Assembly: GCA_963704405.1 (NCBI GenBank) | Contig: OY969903.1 | Span: 3,658,001-3,722,000 of the forward strand | Length of the DNA: 64,000 nt | Origin: MFD01213-c1 sp963704405 | GTDB lineage: Bacteria > Planctomycetota > Phycisphaerae > Tepidisphaerales > Tepidisphaeraceae | Reading direction: 5' to 3' | Shown here: positions 45,611-55,780 of the stretch, one piece after another | Position numbering within the stretch: the first letter of the stretch is position 1 | Layout of the letters: every line of letters starts with the position of its first letter | Position numbers and translations under genes: made by a program | Notes under the pieces: model-generated | What the model saw: the letters and a program-made list of their open reading frames with translations, nothing else | Told to the model about the DNA's origin: nothing | The model's database searches: none

Positions 45611-47038
45611 TCAGTTCATAGACATTCTGAAATTCCGGCGGGTTTCGGGGGGAACCAACTGGGGCTGGCCGCCTTCGGGGTACATCGCCTCGGGGCAGTT
45701 GTTGTAGATCCACATTGCGGCCAGTCCGATGCCGAAGACGCTCCAGAACCAGACACCGCCCATCGGGCCTTCGAGGAAAACGTCGAAGGTGGCGTTGACC
45801 ATGAAGCCGACCCAGTAGGCAAGAATGAATGCGAACGTCGCCCGCCACCGCATGTCACCGCTTGCACGGCTGCGGTAGTAGCTGTCGACCATCGTAAGGA
45901 ACCACATGCCCTGAGTGACGGCCCAGAGAAGGAATCCGGGAACACCGGTGCGGGCGAGGATCATCATGTGGCCATTATGCGGGCTGCGCAGGTCGCCGCT
46001 GGCGAGCACCTGGTAACCGTCGTCCTCGGCGAGGTTGATGCCGAAGCCTTTGCCGGCCCAGAAATATGGGCCGCGGACGGTATAGTTGAAGATGTCTTTC
46101 CACCAGTTCAGGCGCCATTCCTTGGTGGCTTCCATGTCGGCTTCTGTGCCGCCGCCGGTGACGCTGGAAACCATTTTCTGCATGTCTTCAAAACTCACGC
46201 CGCGTTTGACGCCGGGGACGTGAATTTCGATGCCGGTGGCCCACAGCATGACGACGACAAACACGGCGGTGCCCAGGAGGGTCCAGATCACCTTGCTGCT
46301 GGGTTTGGCGATGAAGGCGATGAAGACGGCGGCGATTAAGGAAACCAAACCGCCCCGGTTGGTTCCGATGACCAGCGCGATGCCGGCGATCATGGGAATC
46401 TTGAGCCAGAGCTTGCGGTTTTCGCTGAAGAGAATGGTGAAGGCGACGATACCGCCGAGGTGGACCATCGCATCGCCGGCTTTGACATGGAAGATCGGGA
46501 CATTGGCGCCCGGCATTTCCGGGAGCCAGGGCCCAAATAAACGGAACATGCAAAACAGGGGAGGGATGATAAACAGGAATGCCCAGCAAAAGGTGGCATA
46601 CTTGCGGAGCATCCAGATCAGCCGATGAGGCGATGCACACAGCAAACCGGCAAAAACGAAGGCCCACAGACCATAGCCCCAGATGGCGGCGTCGCGCACT
46701 GCTTCAAGGCGATATTTGGGCAGGAACGGAAGCGTGCGAATGGCGCCCCATAGCATGAAGACGCACAGGGGAGCGAAGATCGGTTGCCACAACAGCGCCT
46801 GGCGACCGGGGGATTGCAACAGCAGGAACAAACCGGCGACCAGCAGCATGTCGCCGAGGAACGTATAGGCGAACGGCTTGCCGAACAGCGCGTACATCAT
46901 GAGCATGACGGCGGCGAGCGTGAGGAACTTGGCGCCGCGATCGCAGAGGCGCTCCAGTTTCAGGTCGGACAGATATTGCCGGCCCTGCCAACTGCCGCCG
47001 GTTGCCCAGGCGGGGATGTTTTCGGTGGTGGTACGCAT
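45611..47038 (-). CDS. O-antigen ligase/polymerase-family membrane protein
   Basis: 475 residues with about ten to twelve hydrophobic helices (FLTLAAVMLMMYALFGK, MLLVAGLFLLLQS, FAFILAYWVGFMVNA) and a large extracytoplasmic loop with the Wzy_C/WaaL-like pattern, including GKGFGINLAED and SPHNGHMMILARTGVPGFL, whose His is typically functional. Such proteins polymerise or transfer lipid-linked oligosaccharide at the outer face of the membrane. It is the last gene of the polysaccharide cluster, before a strong terminator. Confidence 0.88.
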   Translation of the reverse strand: MRTTTENIPAWATGGSWQGRQYLSDLKLERLCDRGAKFLTLAAVMLMMYALFGKPFAYTFLGDMLLVAGLFLLLQSPGRQALLWQPIFAPLCVFMLWGAIRTLPFLPKYRLEAVRDAAIWGYGLWAFVFAGLLCASPHRLIWMLRKYATFCWAFLFIIPPLFCMFRLFGPWLPEMPGANVPIFHVKAGDAMVHLGGIVAFTILFSENRKLWLKIPMIAGIALVIGTNRGGLVSLIAAVFIAFIAKPSSKVIWTLLGTAVFVVVMLWATGIEIHVPGVKRGVSFEDMQKMVSSVTGGGTEADMEATKEWRLNWWKDIFNYTVRGPYFWAGKGFGINLAEDDGYQVLASGDLRSPHNGHMMILARTGVPGFLLWAVTQGMWFLTMVDSYYRSRASGDMRWRATFAFILAYWVGFMVNATFDVFLEGPMGGVWFWSVFGIGLAAMWIYNNCPEAMYPEGGQPQLVPPETRRNFRMSMN

Positions 47039-47147
47039 GAATAGGGACTCTTTGGGACCGTTGCGATGTTCTTACTTCTGAGATTCGCGCGGGCCGGACT
47101 TTGGCGAGCTCGGGGGAGCCGAGGCCCGCGTCACGGCCATGTTTTTT

Positions 47148-48317
47148 TCAACCGGCGAAGACGCTGCGCATCCTTCTGGCGAAGGATTCGAAGCTGGACT
47201 GGCGGGCGAATTGCCTTGCCGTTTCGGCGTAGGAATCGCGACCGCTTCTGACGCGGCGAATGGCTTCGATGAGGCCTTCCACCGAGAAGCCGTCGAATAC
47301 TTCGCCGAGCTTCCAGCGGCGTACCTGGTGACCGACCAGCCCGTGGCTGCCGGTGACAATCGGGACGCCGGAAGCAACCGCTCTAGGAAGGACGCCGCTG
47401 GAGGCGGTGAAATTCCTGGAATAGGGCAGCAGCACAATGTCTGCCGACGCAAAGACCAGCGGCAATTCGCTTTCTTCGACGAATTCGTCGCGATGGACCA
47501 GCCGATCCGGGCTGAATCTCGCCTTTAGTTTTTCAAACGCGGCGGCGTAGCGTTCGTCGATCCTGCCGACGACAAACAGCCTGAGCCCCGGGAATAGATC
47601 GAAGATTCGGTCGGCCGACTCGAGCAAGAGGGGCAAACCCTTTCGTTCATCCTGACGGCCGATAACCAAAGCGACGAACTGATCGTCGGTAAAGCCATAT
47701 CGCTCGCGCGCCACGCGACGGTGCGAGGGGTCAAATTCACCAAACCACGGATCGGGCACCACGTGCGGCTCACGTCCGGCCACCAGCGCGCGGGTGAAGC
47801 GTTCATCGACGACGATCAGTTCCAGCGCCCAGGATCGGATCGCAAATTTTGTCAGGAGACGCAGCAACCGCCCGCGCAGTCCGGTGCGGCGATTGATGAG
47901 ATATTCGACGCGGTATTTCATTCCCCAGGCGCGGTCCCAGGGAGCGCGTTGGAAAAGCCGCCGCAGACGCAGGATACACATTGCGAGCAGGTAGTCGTCC
48001 ATCGACAGGAAAAAGACATCGCCCGGCTCACCGGCGGCGCGAAGCACCTCGGCGGCCTTGTCGATGTAGCTGGCAAGCTCGGCGGTTTTGAGGTTGCGTA
48101 TCCAGGCGCCGTTCAGATCAACCGTCGTGGTGACGATGTTGAATTCGCCGGCGTGAGCGCGGAGGAGTTCTTCGAAGTGGGTGCTTTGATAGTCAGGGCG
48201 GGTGATGAGCGTGATCTGCCGGCCGCCTTTGGTGGCCTCGATGACATTCGCCGCCACCTGCAGGCGGCTGCCGCGGCAGATGGGGTCGATCAGGATGAGG
48301 GGTCGCTTGCCGGGCAT
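47148..48317 (-). CDS. Glycosyltransferase family 4
   Basis: 389 residues with a GT-B fold. The C-terminal Rossmann half has FVALVIGRQDERKGLPLLLES, LRLFVVGRIDERYA, FASADIVLLPYS and SGVLPRAVASGVPIVTG. The usual Glu of the EX7E motif is replaced by Ser/Gly around SSGVLP, so donor contacts may differ. The N-terminal half is acceptor-facing. It lies between the pyruvyl-transferase and ligase genes. Confidence 0.85.
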   Translation of the reverse strand: MPGKRPLILIDPICRGSRLQVAANVIEATKGGRQITLITRPDYQSTHFEELLRAHAGEFNIVTTTVDLNGAWIRNLKTAELASYIDKAAEVLRAAGEPGDVFFLSMDDYLLAMCILRLRRLFQRAPWDRAWGMKYRVEYLINRRTGLRGRLLRLLTKFAIRSWALELIVVDERFTRALVAGREPHVVPDPWFGEFDPSHRRVARERYGFTDDQFVALVIGRQDERKGLPLLLESADRIFDLFPGLRLFVVGRIDERYAAAFEKLKARFSPDRLVHRDEFVEESELPLVFASADIVLLPYSRNFTASSGVLPRAVASGVPIVTGSHGLVGHQVRRWKLGEVFDGFSVEGLIEAIRRVRSGRDSYAETARQFARQSSFESFARRMRSVFAG

Positions 48318-48341
48318 GAGGGTTCTTTCGACTTTTACCGG

Positions 48342-49701
48342 TTATAGCACAGATTCGGTAACCCCAACCGGGGAAAGGGATTCACTGCGACCGCTCTCGC
48401 GCAGGCTGCGTGCGGCAGGCGTTCGAAGAGGCTGATCCGCCAGCAGCGGTTTCCACGTGCGATCGAGCGAGGCTTTCACCTTGTCACGTGCATCGGCAGC
48501 GGCGGCGACAAACTTCGCTTTTTCCTGGTTGTAATTCACGACCAGGTTTTGCAGATGATTCAGGATCTCCTGACCGGTGACATCCATTACATCTTTCACA
48601 TAACCGCCGAGGCCGAGCAATTCGAAAGTTCCAAGAGTCTTGGGCTGATACGCCAGCGCGAGCGTGGGAACACCGCGGGTGATGGCAAAGATCGCCGAGT
48701 GCATTCGGGAGGCGACAAATGCATCCATGTCGCCGTAGAGATTGCAGAGATCTGAAGGAGTGAGGTCATCGCTGGCAACGGACACGCTGGCGATTTTTCC
48801 GCGCAGCATCTCGGCGAGGCGGTTGGAGACGCCGGTGTCGGTATCGCCGAAGCTTGCGGTGACCTGCGGGAAAATGGAGACATGCAGCGGCGTGGTCTCG
48901 TTGAGCTTCAGCAGGCCAAACGCAATAGCGCTGAGATAACGGTTGATCCGGTTTTCGCCTTCTTCTTCGGTAGTGACCCCCGCCTTGGCCCAGCGCCAGT
49001 CGAGCACAGTGACGCCGACGCGGAAGAGATTTTCCTTTGGCAGGGCCGCGCGGTGCTTCAGGGCGAGCTCACTGGGGGCTTTCATGAAGTTACCGAGGAA
49101 GGCGATGTCGGGGACCAGGACATGGTCTACATTTCGATCCTGCAAAAACTTCTGGCTGATGCGCTCGCGGATCATGACGCAATCAAGCTTGCGGAGCACG
49201 CTGACCGTGGCGCTGCTTTCGCGGTCGCTGTTGAACGGTCCGAGGGATTGGGGGGCGAGAACGACCGGCTTGCCGATCTTTTTGGCGAACCAGAGGTTGA
49301 ATAAGTGCTGGTAGAGGCCGAGGGAGAAACGGTGCTTGTTGGTGGAATAAAGGGAACCGCCGCCGGCGTCAAAGAGGACATCGGCGTTGCGATAAAGATC
49401 CATGGTGCGGGAATTGGTGCCGGGAATGCGGGCGCTTTGGAGGCCAACACCAAGCATTGTTTTTACCGCGCACGGCTCGTCGGAGCTTGGCGTCGTCCAT
49501 GGGGATGTCCCACAGGTGCGGGGCGCTGTCGGCGCCGCGGGCCTTGTAGTATTCGGTGTTCTCCCGCCAGAAGTTGGAGAGGAGCGTAATGCGGGCGCTG
49601 GGGCAGACCTCCCGCACGTACGCCATCATGGCTTCGATGATGGCGCTGTCGCCTTTGTTGCGATAGGAGTAGACGTTGTTGATCAAAATGTTTCGCGACA
49701 T
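48342..49701 (-). CDS. Polysaccharide pyruvyl transferase (frame broken near 49455)
   Basis: The first frame (49701 to about 49455) and the second (to 48342) join into 452 residues if one A is removed from an A5 run (GGTAAAAACAATG on the coding strand). The N-terminus is ILINNVYSYRNKGDSAIIEAM, typical of WcaK/CsaB-type proteins. The body has FDAGGGSLYSTN, VLAPQSLGPF, ILVPDIAF and the nucleotide-site region DAFVASRMHSAIFAITRGVP. It transfers pyruvate from PEP to form a ketal on sugars, adding negative charge to the polymer. Confidence 0.85.
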
Positions 49702-49766
49702 GAGAACGATCCATTCAGAGGCATAAAGGAAACGGTTCGAAGGCGGCGGCGCAGGAGGCAGAGGCT

Positions 49767-51116
49767 TCAGGAAATAACTGTTTTGTGGTGCTGGCCCTGT
49801 CGGAGGGCATGGGCAATCGCCTGGCGATGGAGCTGTTCGTATTCACGGATTTTGCTGGGCCACCAAAACTTTTGGCGGACCACCTGGCGGCCGGCGACAG
49901 CCATCCGACGGCGCAGGTCGGGATCACCGGCAAGCAGCGTAATGGCGGCGGCGAGGTCTTTGATGGTCTGGTCTGGTTGGACGGCCTTGATCTTGATGCC
50001 GGCTTCTTCGCTGACTTTGGTTGCGACACCGCCGAGGTCCAGACAGATGATGGGGCGGCCGGCGGCCATGCCTTCGATGGGGGTGACACCGCCGGAGTCG
50101 TGGAGGCTGGGGTGGACCATTACATCGGCATCGGCGAGGAGTTCGAGCACACGATCGCGTGAAACCGCGCCGAAGAATTTCACGCGATCACCGGCGGGAG
50201 ACTGGGCCGCCATCGCCTGGAGCCGCTTGAGCTCGGGGCCGGAACCGACGATCCAGTATTCCATGTCAGGGCGGCTGATCGAAAGAAACGCCTGGAGCGA
50301 AAGATGGAAACCTTTCCAGTGCAGGAGGCGGCCGACGCTGATGAAACGTGCAGGGCCTTGGTTGCGGAGCGGGAGGGATTCGAGGCGTTCGACTTCTTCG
50401 GTCGTCAGGCCGGATTCCGACGAGAGGGCGTGAACGGTCGCGCCGATTTTTTGCATGCGGGCAGCGCTGTCGGTTGTGGTCGCGATGCCGACGGTTGCAC
50501 GGCGGGCGGTGGCGCGGACGAAGGGATCGATCTCGCCGACGCGCCGGCGTGCGGCGCGGAAGGCTTCGTAGGCTTTGCCGAATAATGTGAAGCTCTGATT
50601 GAATCCCGGCGGCGCGACTTCGGCTCCGCCAACAGGGCCCCATACAAAGGGGCAGCCGATGAATGCACCGGCGCTGGGCGTGTAGTAGTTGACGAAGGTG
50701 ACGTGGTGGGCGACGTCGAACTGGACATCCTGGTGAATTTTGCGGGCGAGGCGGGCGGCTCCAAATTGCCAGAGGTAGTTGTGCAGCCGCATGCCCAGGG
50801 CGTGGCGTTTTCGCCAGACGGGGCCAACCAGTGGCAGATCGTAAAAGAGGGGAGTGACGGTGCGGATGTTGAGGCGTTTTAGTTCGGCTTCGATTTTTGC
50901 GCCGCTGGGGTGGGGGCGGGTGAGCAGCCACACGTCGTTTCGTTCGGCGAGGGCGCGGAGGACGTTCCAACCAATGCCGGGTTCGGAGCCTTTAAACGGT
51001 TCGCAGGAATAGGCGCAGAGGAGGACTTTGAGGCGACTACTCGAAGCGGCGGTGTCCCCGATGGTCGTTCGCGGGGTGCGTGTGGCTTCGGCTTGTTCGA
51101 GGAGGGCGGCGGTCAT
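49767..51116 (-). CDS. Glycosyltransferase family 4
   Basis: About 449 residues from the ATG at 51116 (a GTG at 51155 is possible). N-terminal GT4 domain: VLLCAYSCEPFKGSEPGIGW, as in WcaI-like transferases that open with a Gly-rich acceptor loop. C-terminal: RFISVGRLLHWKGFHLSLQA, YWIVGSGPELKRLQ, VMVHPSLHDSGGVTPIEGMA, where the two acidic residues bind the nucleotide-sugar. Confidence 0.9.
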   Translation of the reverse strand: MTAALLEQAEATRTPRTTIGDTAASSSRLKVLLCAYSCEPFKGSEPGIGWNVLRALAERNDVWLLTRPHPSGAKIEAELKRLNIRTVTPLFYDLPLVGPVWRKRHALGMRLHNYLWQFGAARLARKIHQDVQFDVAHHVTFVNYYTPSAGAFIGCPFVWGPVGGAEVAPPGFNQSFTLFGKAYEAFRAARRRVGEIDPFVRATARRATVGIATTTDSAARMQKIGATVHALSSESGLTTEEVERLESLPLRNQGPARFISVGRLLHWKGFHLSLQAFLSISRPDMEYWIVGSGPELKRLQAMAAQSPAGDRVKFFGAVSRDRVLELLADADVMVHPSLHDSGGVTPIEGMAAGRPIICLDLGGVATKVSEEAGIKIKAVQPDQTIKDLAAAITLLAGDPDLRRRMAVAGRQVVRQKFWWPSKIREYEQLHRQAIAHALRQGQHHKTVIS

Positions 51117-51207
51117 GGTTGCTTTTGCGGCAGGGCTGGGGAACGGACTGAGCACATTACATAGGAAATAGAACCCGTGAGGTTTTAAGCAGTGCGCTGG
51201 ACGACGA

Positions 51208-52437
51208 TTACTGACCTACGGCGATGCCTGGGTTGGTCGCTTGTGATTCCTGGGGCATGGGAAGGGGATCGCCGTGGAGGTCTGGGGTTTGGGTTGATTG
51301 GGGGGTGATCATTCCGCCGCAGAGTTGGCGGTATTCGTTGAGGGCCTTTTGGCCGATGTCCTGCCACTTGAGATTTTTCAAGACGAATTCGCGACCGCGG
51401 CGGCCCATTTCTGGCCACTCGGCCCGGCGTGCAAGAAGCTGGCGGATGCCTTCGCGGATGGACTTGATGCTTGAGTTCACGACAACGCCGCACCCACTGG
51501 CGCGAACGTATGGGGCAATACCACCGACCTCGGACACCAGCAGCACGCGGGAGGCAAGCATGGCTTCGAGGGCGGCGAGGCCAAAGCCTTCGAAACGCGA
51601 AGGCAGGCAGAACACATGATGGCCGGAGATGACGGCGGAGGACGTTTTGGAGTAATCCGGATCGAGGAAGACCACGCGATTGCCCCAAACCAGCGACTCA
51701 GCCTGCTTTTCCAGCGCGGGACGATCGCCGGTGCAGGGGCCCTGGAGCGTTAAGCGAGCCTCATTGGCCCCGACAAGTTCACCAAATGCCTGGAGGAGCA
51801 GGTCGAGGCCTTTGTTGTGGGCATCCATGCGGCCAAGGAAGATGAATCGCGGATCGCCGCCGTCGGGCAGGGTGGGTTCGCGTTCGGCTTCAACGGGGAG
51901 ATAACCGTTGGGAAGGCAGATGACAGGCGTGCTGACATCAAGGCGGCGGAGGTAGTCGCGATGGCGCTCATCAAGCACCTGGACAGCGGTGGCGCGGCGG
52001 AGCATGGGGCGTTCGAAGAGGAACCAGTAAGGCCACTTCATCCATGCGCGCGTGCGGAAAATTTCGGGGTGATAGGGGTCATGGGGCGCGATGACGTAGG
52101 GCATGCCGCGCTTTTGAAGGAGGCGGGCGAGCGAACCGACACTGGGCATGAAGATGCCGTTGAGGACGGCAAGGCCAACTTCCATTTCGGATTTGACGAA
52201 TTGCTGCAGGCCCTGGGAAAGCTTGAATGACCGGCAGGATTGTTCGGTTTTGAAGCAGCGGATGTCGTAGCCGCTGTCGATCTGGGTATGGAGATCCTGG
52301 AGGCCTTCGCAAAGGACGGTAACACGCGCTCCCGCGCCGGCGAGGCCGGTGGCGAGGCCGTGAACGGCCTTGTTCAATCCGCCGTTGAGCGGAGCGCCAA
52401 GGCGGGGAAAGGTTCGCAGATACAGATAAATTCGCAT
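51208..52437 (-). CDS. Glycosyltransferase family 4
   Basis: 409 residues from the ATG at 52437. It opens MRIYLYLRTFPRLGAPLNGG, followed by a GT-B fold with RFIFLGRMDAHNKGLDLLLQA, RLTLQGPCTGDRP and the EX7E-type motif SRFEGFGLAALEAMLASRV. The first half binds the acceptor, the second a nucleotide-sugar. Its gap to the neighbouring GT4 upstream is 39 nt. Confidence 0.9.
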   Translation of the reverse strand: MRIYLYLRTFPRLGAPLNGGLNKAVHGLATGLAGAGARVTVLCEGLQDLHTQIDSGYDIRCFKTEQSCRSFKLSQGLQQFVKSEMEVGLAVLNGIFMPSVGSLARLLQKRGMPYVIAPHDPYHPEIFRTRAWMKWPYWFLFERPMLRRATAVQVLDERHRDYLRRLDVSTPVICLPNGYLPVEAEREPTLPDGGDPRFIFLGRMDAHNKGLDLLLQAFGELVGANEARLTLQGPCTGDRPALEKQAESLVWGNRVVFLDPDYSKTSSAVISGHHVFCLPSRFEGFGLAALEAMLASRVLLVSEVGGIAPYVRASGCGVVVNSSIKSIREGIRQLLARRAEWPEMGRRGREFVLKNLKWQDIGQKALNEYRQLCGGMITPQSTQTPDLHGDPLPMPQESQATNPGIAVGQ

Positions 52438-52476
52438 GAGACACGCTCTTGGCAATGCTGCAAACGAGCAATGCGA

Positions 52477-53685
52477 TCAGTTCGACAGGAAGCGATCGGC
52501 CAGTTCCATATGGCGATTCACGAAGGCCTGGACGTTGTATGAACGGTTGTAGGCATCGCGATTCAGCTCGCCGAGGCGGGCGGCTTCGGCGGGGGTCATG
52601 CGCTGGAGCTGTTCGACAATCGCCTCGGCAGTGATCGGGTTGAAGAGTTTTACGCCGGGAGCGGTGGAAGCGAGGAATTCGTTGCCGCCGATGCCGCTGG
52701 CGAGGATGGGTTTGGCGATGGACATGGCTTCAAGAGCGAGGAAATCGAGCGCGGCGACGCGATTGGGGACGACGACCAGGTCGACCATGTTGACGACGTC
52801 GGCGATGTCGCGGCGCCAGCCGAGATTGGTCAGGTTTGATTGCGCCTTGGTGGGTTCGATGGAACCGGAACCGGCGCAGACGAAATGGACGGGGAGCTTT
52901 TTGGCGTGCGCCTGGCGGACGGCGTCAAGATACAGATCGAAGCCTTTATGCGGATGAAAGCGGCCGAAGAAGCCGGCGACAAAGGCGTTTTGCGGGATGC
53001 CGGCTTCAGCGCGGACCTGCTCGCGGGTTTTGACGGGCACGAGCGGAGGAACGCCGGAGGGGATTTCGTGAAACGTGGCGCGGTTCATGAAGGCGTCACG
53101 CATTTTCGGGTCGAAATCGAAGTAGGCATGAAGACCGGACTTGGTCATGGTGACCACGCCGCTGGATTGGAGATAGGTGTCGAGTTCGAGCTGCGCCATG
53201 CGGCGAATCGCAGACTCGGCGTAACCGGTATGGCCGTAGCGGCCTTGCCAGTTTTCAACCATCTCCACCGCGAGATTCGTCGGTGGATGAAGCATCACAT
53301 GAATCTGCTGGCCGTTCCTCGGGACTGTCGCCGCATAACGGGACGCCATTCGCACGCTGTGAAACACAACGGCCTTATATGGCTTCAGCGCCGCGACTGC
53401 CTGAGGATCGAGCGGCTTCTTCCAGTAAAGGCGAATCTGGCGGCTGGTCAGCAGGCGAAGCGTCAGCCCCGGACCGACAAAGGGGAGATAGCTGTGCATC
53501 TTGCGGGCGGTGGAGATTTCACCAAACCCTGTGACACGATCGGTGCTGCTTCCCTGAAAGTAGGTATCGACCGCGCCCCCAAGCAGGCCGCGATCTTTGA
53601 GCGCGTGGTGGAGGTTGAAGACGTAACCGCTGGGCCCGCCGCCGGGCTTGATCATTTCAACTGCATGTACGACAGAGTTTTTCAT
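52477..53685 (-). CDS. Glycosyltransferase family 4
   Basis: 402 residues. The N-terminal domain has VVHAVEMIKPGGGPSGYVFNL, the glycine loop. The C-terminal domain has AGFFGRFHPHKGFDLYLDA, HFVCAGSGSIEPTK, DLVVVPNRVAALDFLALEAM (a variant EX7E motif with Asp first) and ILASGIGGNEFL. The next upstream GT4 stops 9 nt before its start, so coupled translation is likely. Confidence 0.9.
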   Translation of the reverse strand: MKNSVVHAVEMIKPGGGPSGYVFNLHHALKDRGLLGGAVDTYFQGSSTDRVTGFGEISTARKMHSYLPFVGPGLTLRLLTSRQIRLYWKKPLDPQAVAALKPYKAVVFHSVRMASRYAATVPRNGQQIHVMLHPPTNLAVEMVENWQGRYGHTGYAESAIRRMAQLELDTYLQSSGVVTMTKSGLHAYFDFDPKMRDAFMNRATFHEIPSGVPPLVPVKTREQVRAEAGIPQNAFVAGFFGRFHPHKGFDLYLDAVRQAHAKKLPVHFVCAGSGSIEPTKAQSNLTNLGWRRDIADVVNMVDLVVVPNRVAALDFLALEAMSIAKPILASGIGGNEFLASTAPGVKLFNPITAEAIVEQLQRMTPAEAARLGELNRDAYNRSYNVQAFVNRHMELADRFLSN

Positions 53686-53694
53686 GGAGTCTTT

Positions 53695-54888
53695 TTAAGT
53701 TGTGGCGATCTGCTGGTTCTGGTTAGCAAAGCTGGCCGAAGATGAAGCCGGCGATGATCGTTGAAACAACGGGCTCAGCGCCGACCAGATTTCATTTCCG
53801 TAGCGATCGAGATTGAATTGGGCCTGGGCCCAGTCGGCGGCTTGCGCGCCCATTTTCTTTGCATCTTCGGGCCGTTCGTTGATTTGACGAATTTTAGCTG
53901 CGAGGTCTTCAGCATTGCCGGGCGTGTAAGTGAAACCGTTGAAACCATCGATCAGGAGTTCGGTCGTTCCGCCGCTGCGCGCGCCGATGACGGGTTTGCC
54001 GGCGAGCATTCCTTCGACAGTGACGCGGCCGAACGCCTCGCACTTCGAGCAGACCAGGACAACGTCGGCGGCGTTGAAGTACGGGGCAGTACCGGGGACA
54101 TAACCCACAAATTCGATGCGATCGGCGATCCCGGCTTCAGCGATGATTTGATCGAGGCGATGACGATAGTGATCCGGCCCATCGCCGATGATCTGAAGTT
54201 CTATGTTGATTCCGGCTTTGGCGAGGATGGCGATTGCGCGGATGGCGTCTTCCTGGCCTTTGGTTTCCTGCACCGAACCGGCGATGACGCAGCGGAAGCG
54301 GTTGGCGGGAACGATGGAAACGGAAGATTCACCGAAGGCAAGCCGTACCGCCTGGTGCGCCCGCTTGATCTTGTCACCGGGCATGTAGCGGGCGAACTTT
54401 TGACCGACCGCCTCGGAATTAACGATGCACAAATCGGAAAAATGATTGAGCAGCCATCCGGTGACCTTATCCCCGAGATCAAACGGCTGGCGATGGTCTT
54501 CCCAGCCAAACTCGCGAATGTGCCACACGTGCGGCTTGTGAGCCAGCGCCGCCGCGAACGCCCCGATGCCGACGGATACCGTATTGGTATAGACCAGATC
54601 ACAATTCCACCGGCGAATCTGGCGGGCAATGGGAAATACGAAGCGGAGGTTGAGGACCGGGCGGGCGATGCGCTTCCACATCTTCTGGCGCCAGTTGGTG
54701 ATCCAAAGCTTGTAGGGGATGACGCGCGTCTCTACGCCGCGGCGATGCAACTCATCGATCAGCGGGCCTTGCACGGGAAGGATCGCGAAGCAGGTGACGC
54801 CCCGCTGCTGCAGCACGGCGATTGTTTCCAGCAGGGAGCGCGGCGCGCCACGAGTTCCGGCACAGGGTAAGACGAAGCAGATTCGCAT
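53695..54888 (-). CDS. Glycosyltransferase family 4
   Basis: 397 residues. N-terminal: ICFVLPCAGTRGAPRSLLET, CDLVYTNTVSVGIGAFAA. C-terminal: AGSVQETKGQEDAIRAIAIL, LQIIGDGPDHYRH, and a textbook EX7E motif CSKCEAFGRVTVEGMLAGKP followed by ARSGGTTELLIDG. Retaining nucleotide-sugar transferase; linkage not predictable. Confidence 0.92.
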   Translation of the reverse strand: MRICFVLPCAGTRGAPRSLLETIAVLQQRGVTCFAILPVQGPLIDELHRRGVETRVIPYKLWITNWRQKMWKRIARPVLNLRFVFPIARQIRRWNCDLVYTNTVSVGIGAFAAALAHKPHVWHIREFGWEDHRQPFDLGDKVTGWLLNHFSDLCIVNSEAVGQKFARYMPGDKIKRAHQAVRLAFGESSVSIVPANRFRCVIAGSVQETKGQEDAIRAIAILAKAGINIELQIIGDGPDHYRHRLDQIIAEAGIADRIEFVGYVPGTAPYFNAADVVLVCSKCEAFGRVTVEGMLAGKPVIGARSGGTTELLIDGFNGFTYTPGNAEDLAAKIRQINERPEDAKKMGAQAADWAQAQFNLDRYGNEIWSALSPLFQRSSPASSSASFANQNQQIATT

Positions 54889-54930
54889 GAGTTTTCTGCC
54901 AGTGGGAGTGGCGACGAAGACGGAAGTTGC

Positions 54931-55764
54931 TCACGCCCAGCCGAGATAACCGCGGGCGACACCGCGCGAGGCGGCCATGCACACCTTGGCGCGTTCCCAG
55001 CGGAACCTTGCCAGGGCCACAGCAGCGCCGGCGAGGGGGCGAACGGCGCGATAGCCGGCGTACCACATGGGATAGCCGCGTTTCCAGATGACCCGGCCGG
55101 TGCCCATTGCATAGCGGAATGCACGTTCACCGGCTTTGCCGGGGGCGAGGGGCGTTTTGTCGATGGGGCCGGGATGCGGAATTTCGAGCGAGGGTTCGTA
55201 GCGGAGCTTAAAGCCGGCTTGCATGGCGCCAAGGAGGTAGTCAGTTTCGTCTGCCGCCCCCCAGGGAGTGCCGGCGCCAAGGCTGAGTGTTTCATCAAAA
55301 GGTCCGACGGTGTCGATCACCGATCGGCGGAGGAAGATGGTGAATGAGATGCCGCGCTTCCAGAGGTTAAAGCGGTTGATGTCGCCGGCGGCGGTGTGCC
55401 AATATGGATCGTGCTGGGGCTTGCCGTTGACACCGCCCCACTCAGGATGTTCAGTGAAGAGCTTATTCACGCGCTCAAGCAGGTCGGGCGGATAAAGGCA
55501 GTCATCATCGGGAAAGGCGACCAGGTCGCCGGTCATGCGGGAGAAGCCAATATTGCGTGCGCGGCACAAACCCTTGGCCGATCGCAGATGCACGAGCGGG
55601 AAACGATCGAAGTACGGCTTGAGAATCGGCGCCAGCCGATCGTCCGGATTCTGATCGATGACGATCAGCTCGAAGTCTCGATGCGTCTGGGCATCGAGCG
55701 TCGGCAGATATCGGGCCAGCTCTTCAGCGCGGCCTAAGGTGGCTTGAACCAGGGAAAATTTCAT
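54931..55764 (-). CDS. Glycosyltransferase family 2
   Basis: 277 residues with a GT-A fold: FSLVQATLGRAEELARYL, FELIVIDQNPDDRL, KGLCRARNIGFSRMTGDLVAFPDDDCLYPPDLLER pattern (metal-binding DDD), GAADETDYLLGAM as acceptor/catalytic segment. The C-terminal helix pair is weakly hydrophobic. Inverting transferase that adds one sugar to the growing repeat unit. Confidence 0.92.
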   Translation of the reverse strand: MKFSLVQATLGRAEELARYLPTLDAQTHRDFELIVIDQNPDDRLAPILKPYFDRFPLVHLRSAKGLCRARNIGFSRMTGDLVAFPDDDCLYPPDLLERVNKLFTEHPEWGGVNGKPQHDPYWHTAAGDINRFNLWKRGISFTIFLRRSVIDTVGPFDETLSLGAGTPWGAADETDYLLGAMQAGFKLRYEPSLEIPHPGPIDKTPLAPGKAGERAFRYAMGTGRVIWKRGYPMWYAGYRAVRPLAGAAVALARFRWERAKVCMAASRGVARGYLGWA

Positions 55765-55780
55765 GGGTCTGTGGTTAGTG

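Noticed and set aside
53761..54870. 369-codon plus-strand open frame
   Set aside because: Exactly antisense to a clear GT4 gene; composition is the complement of the real frame.
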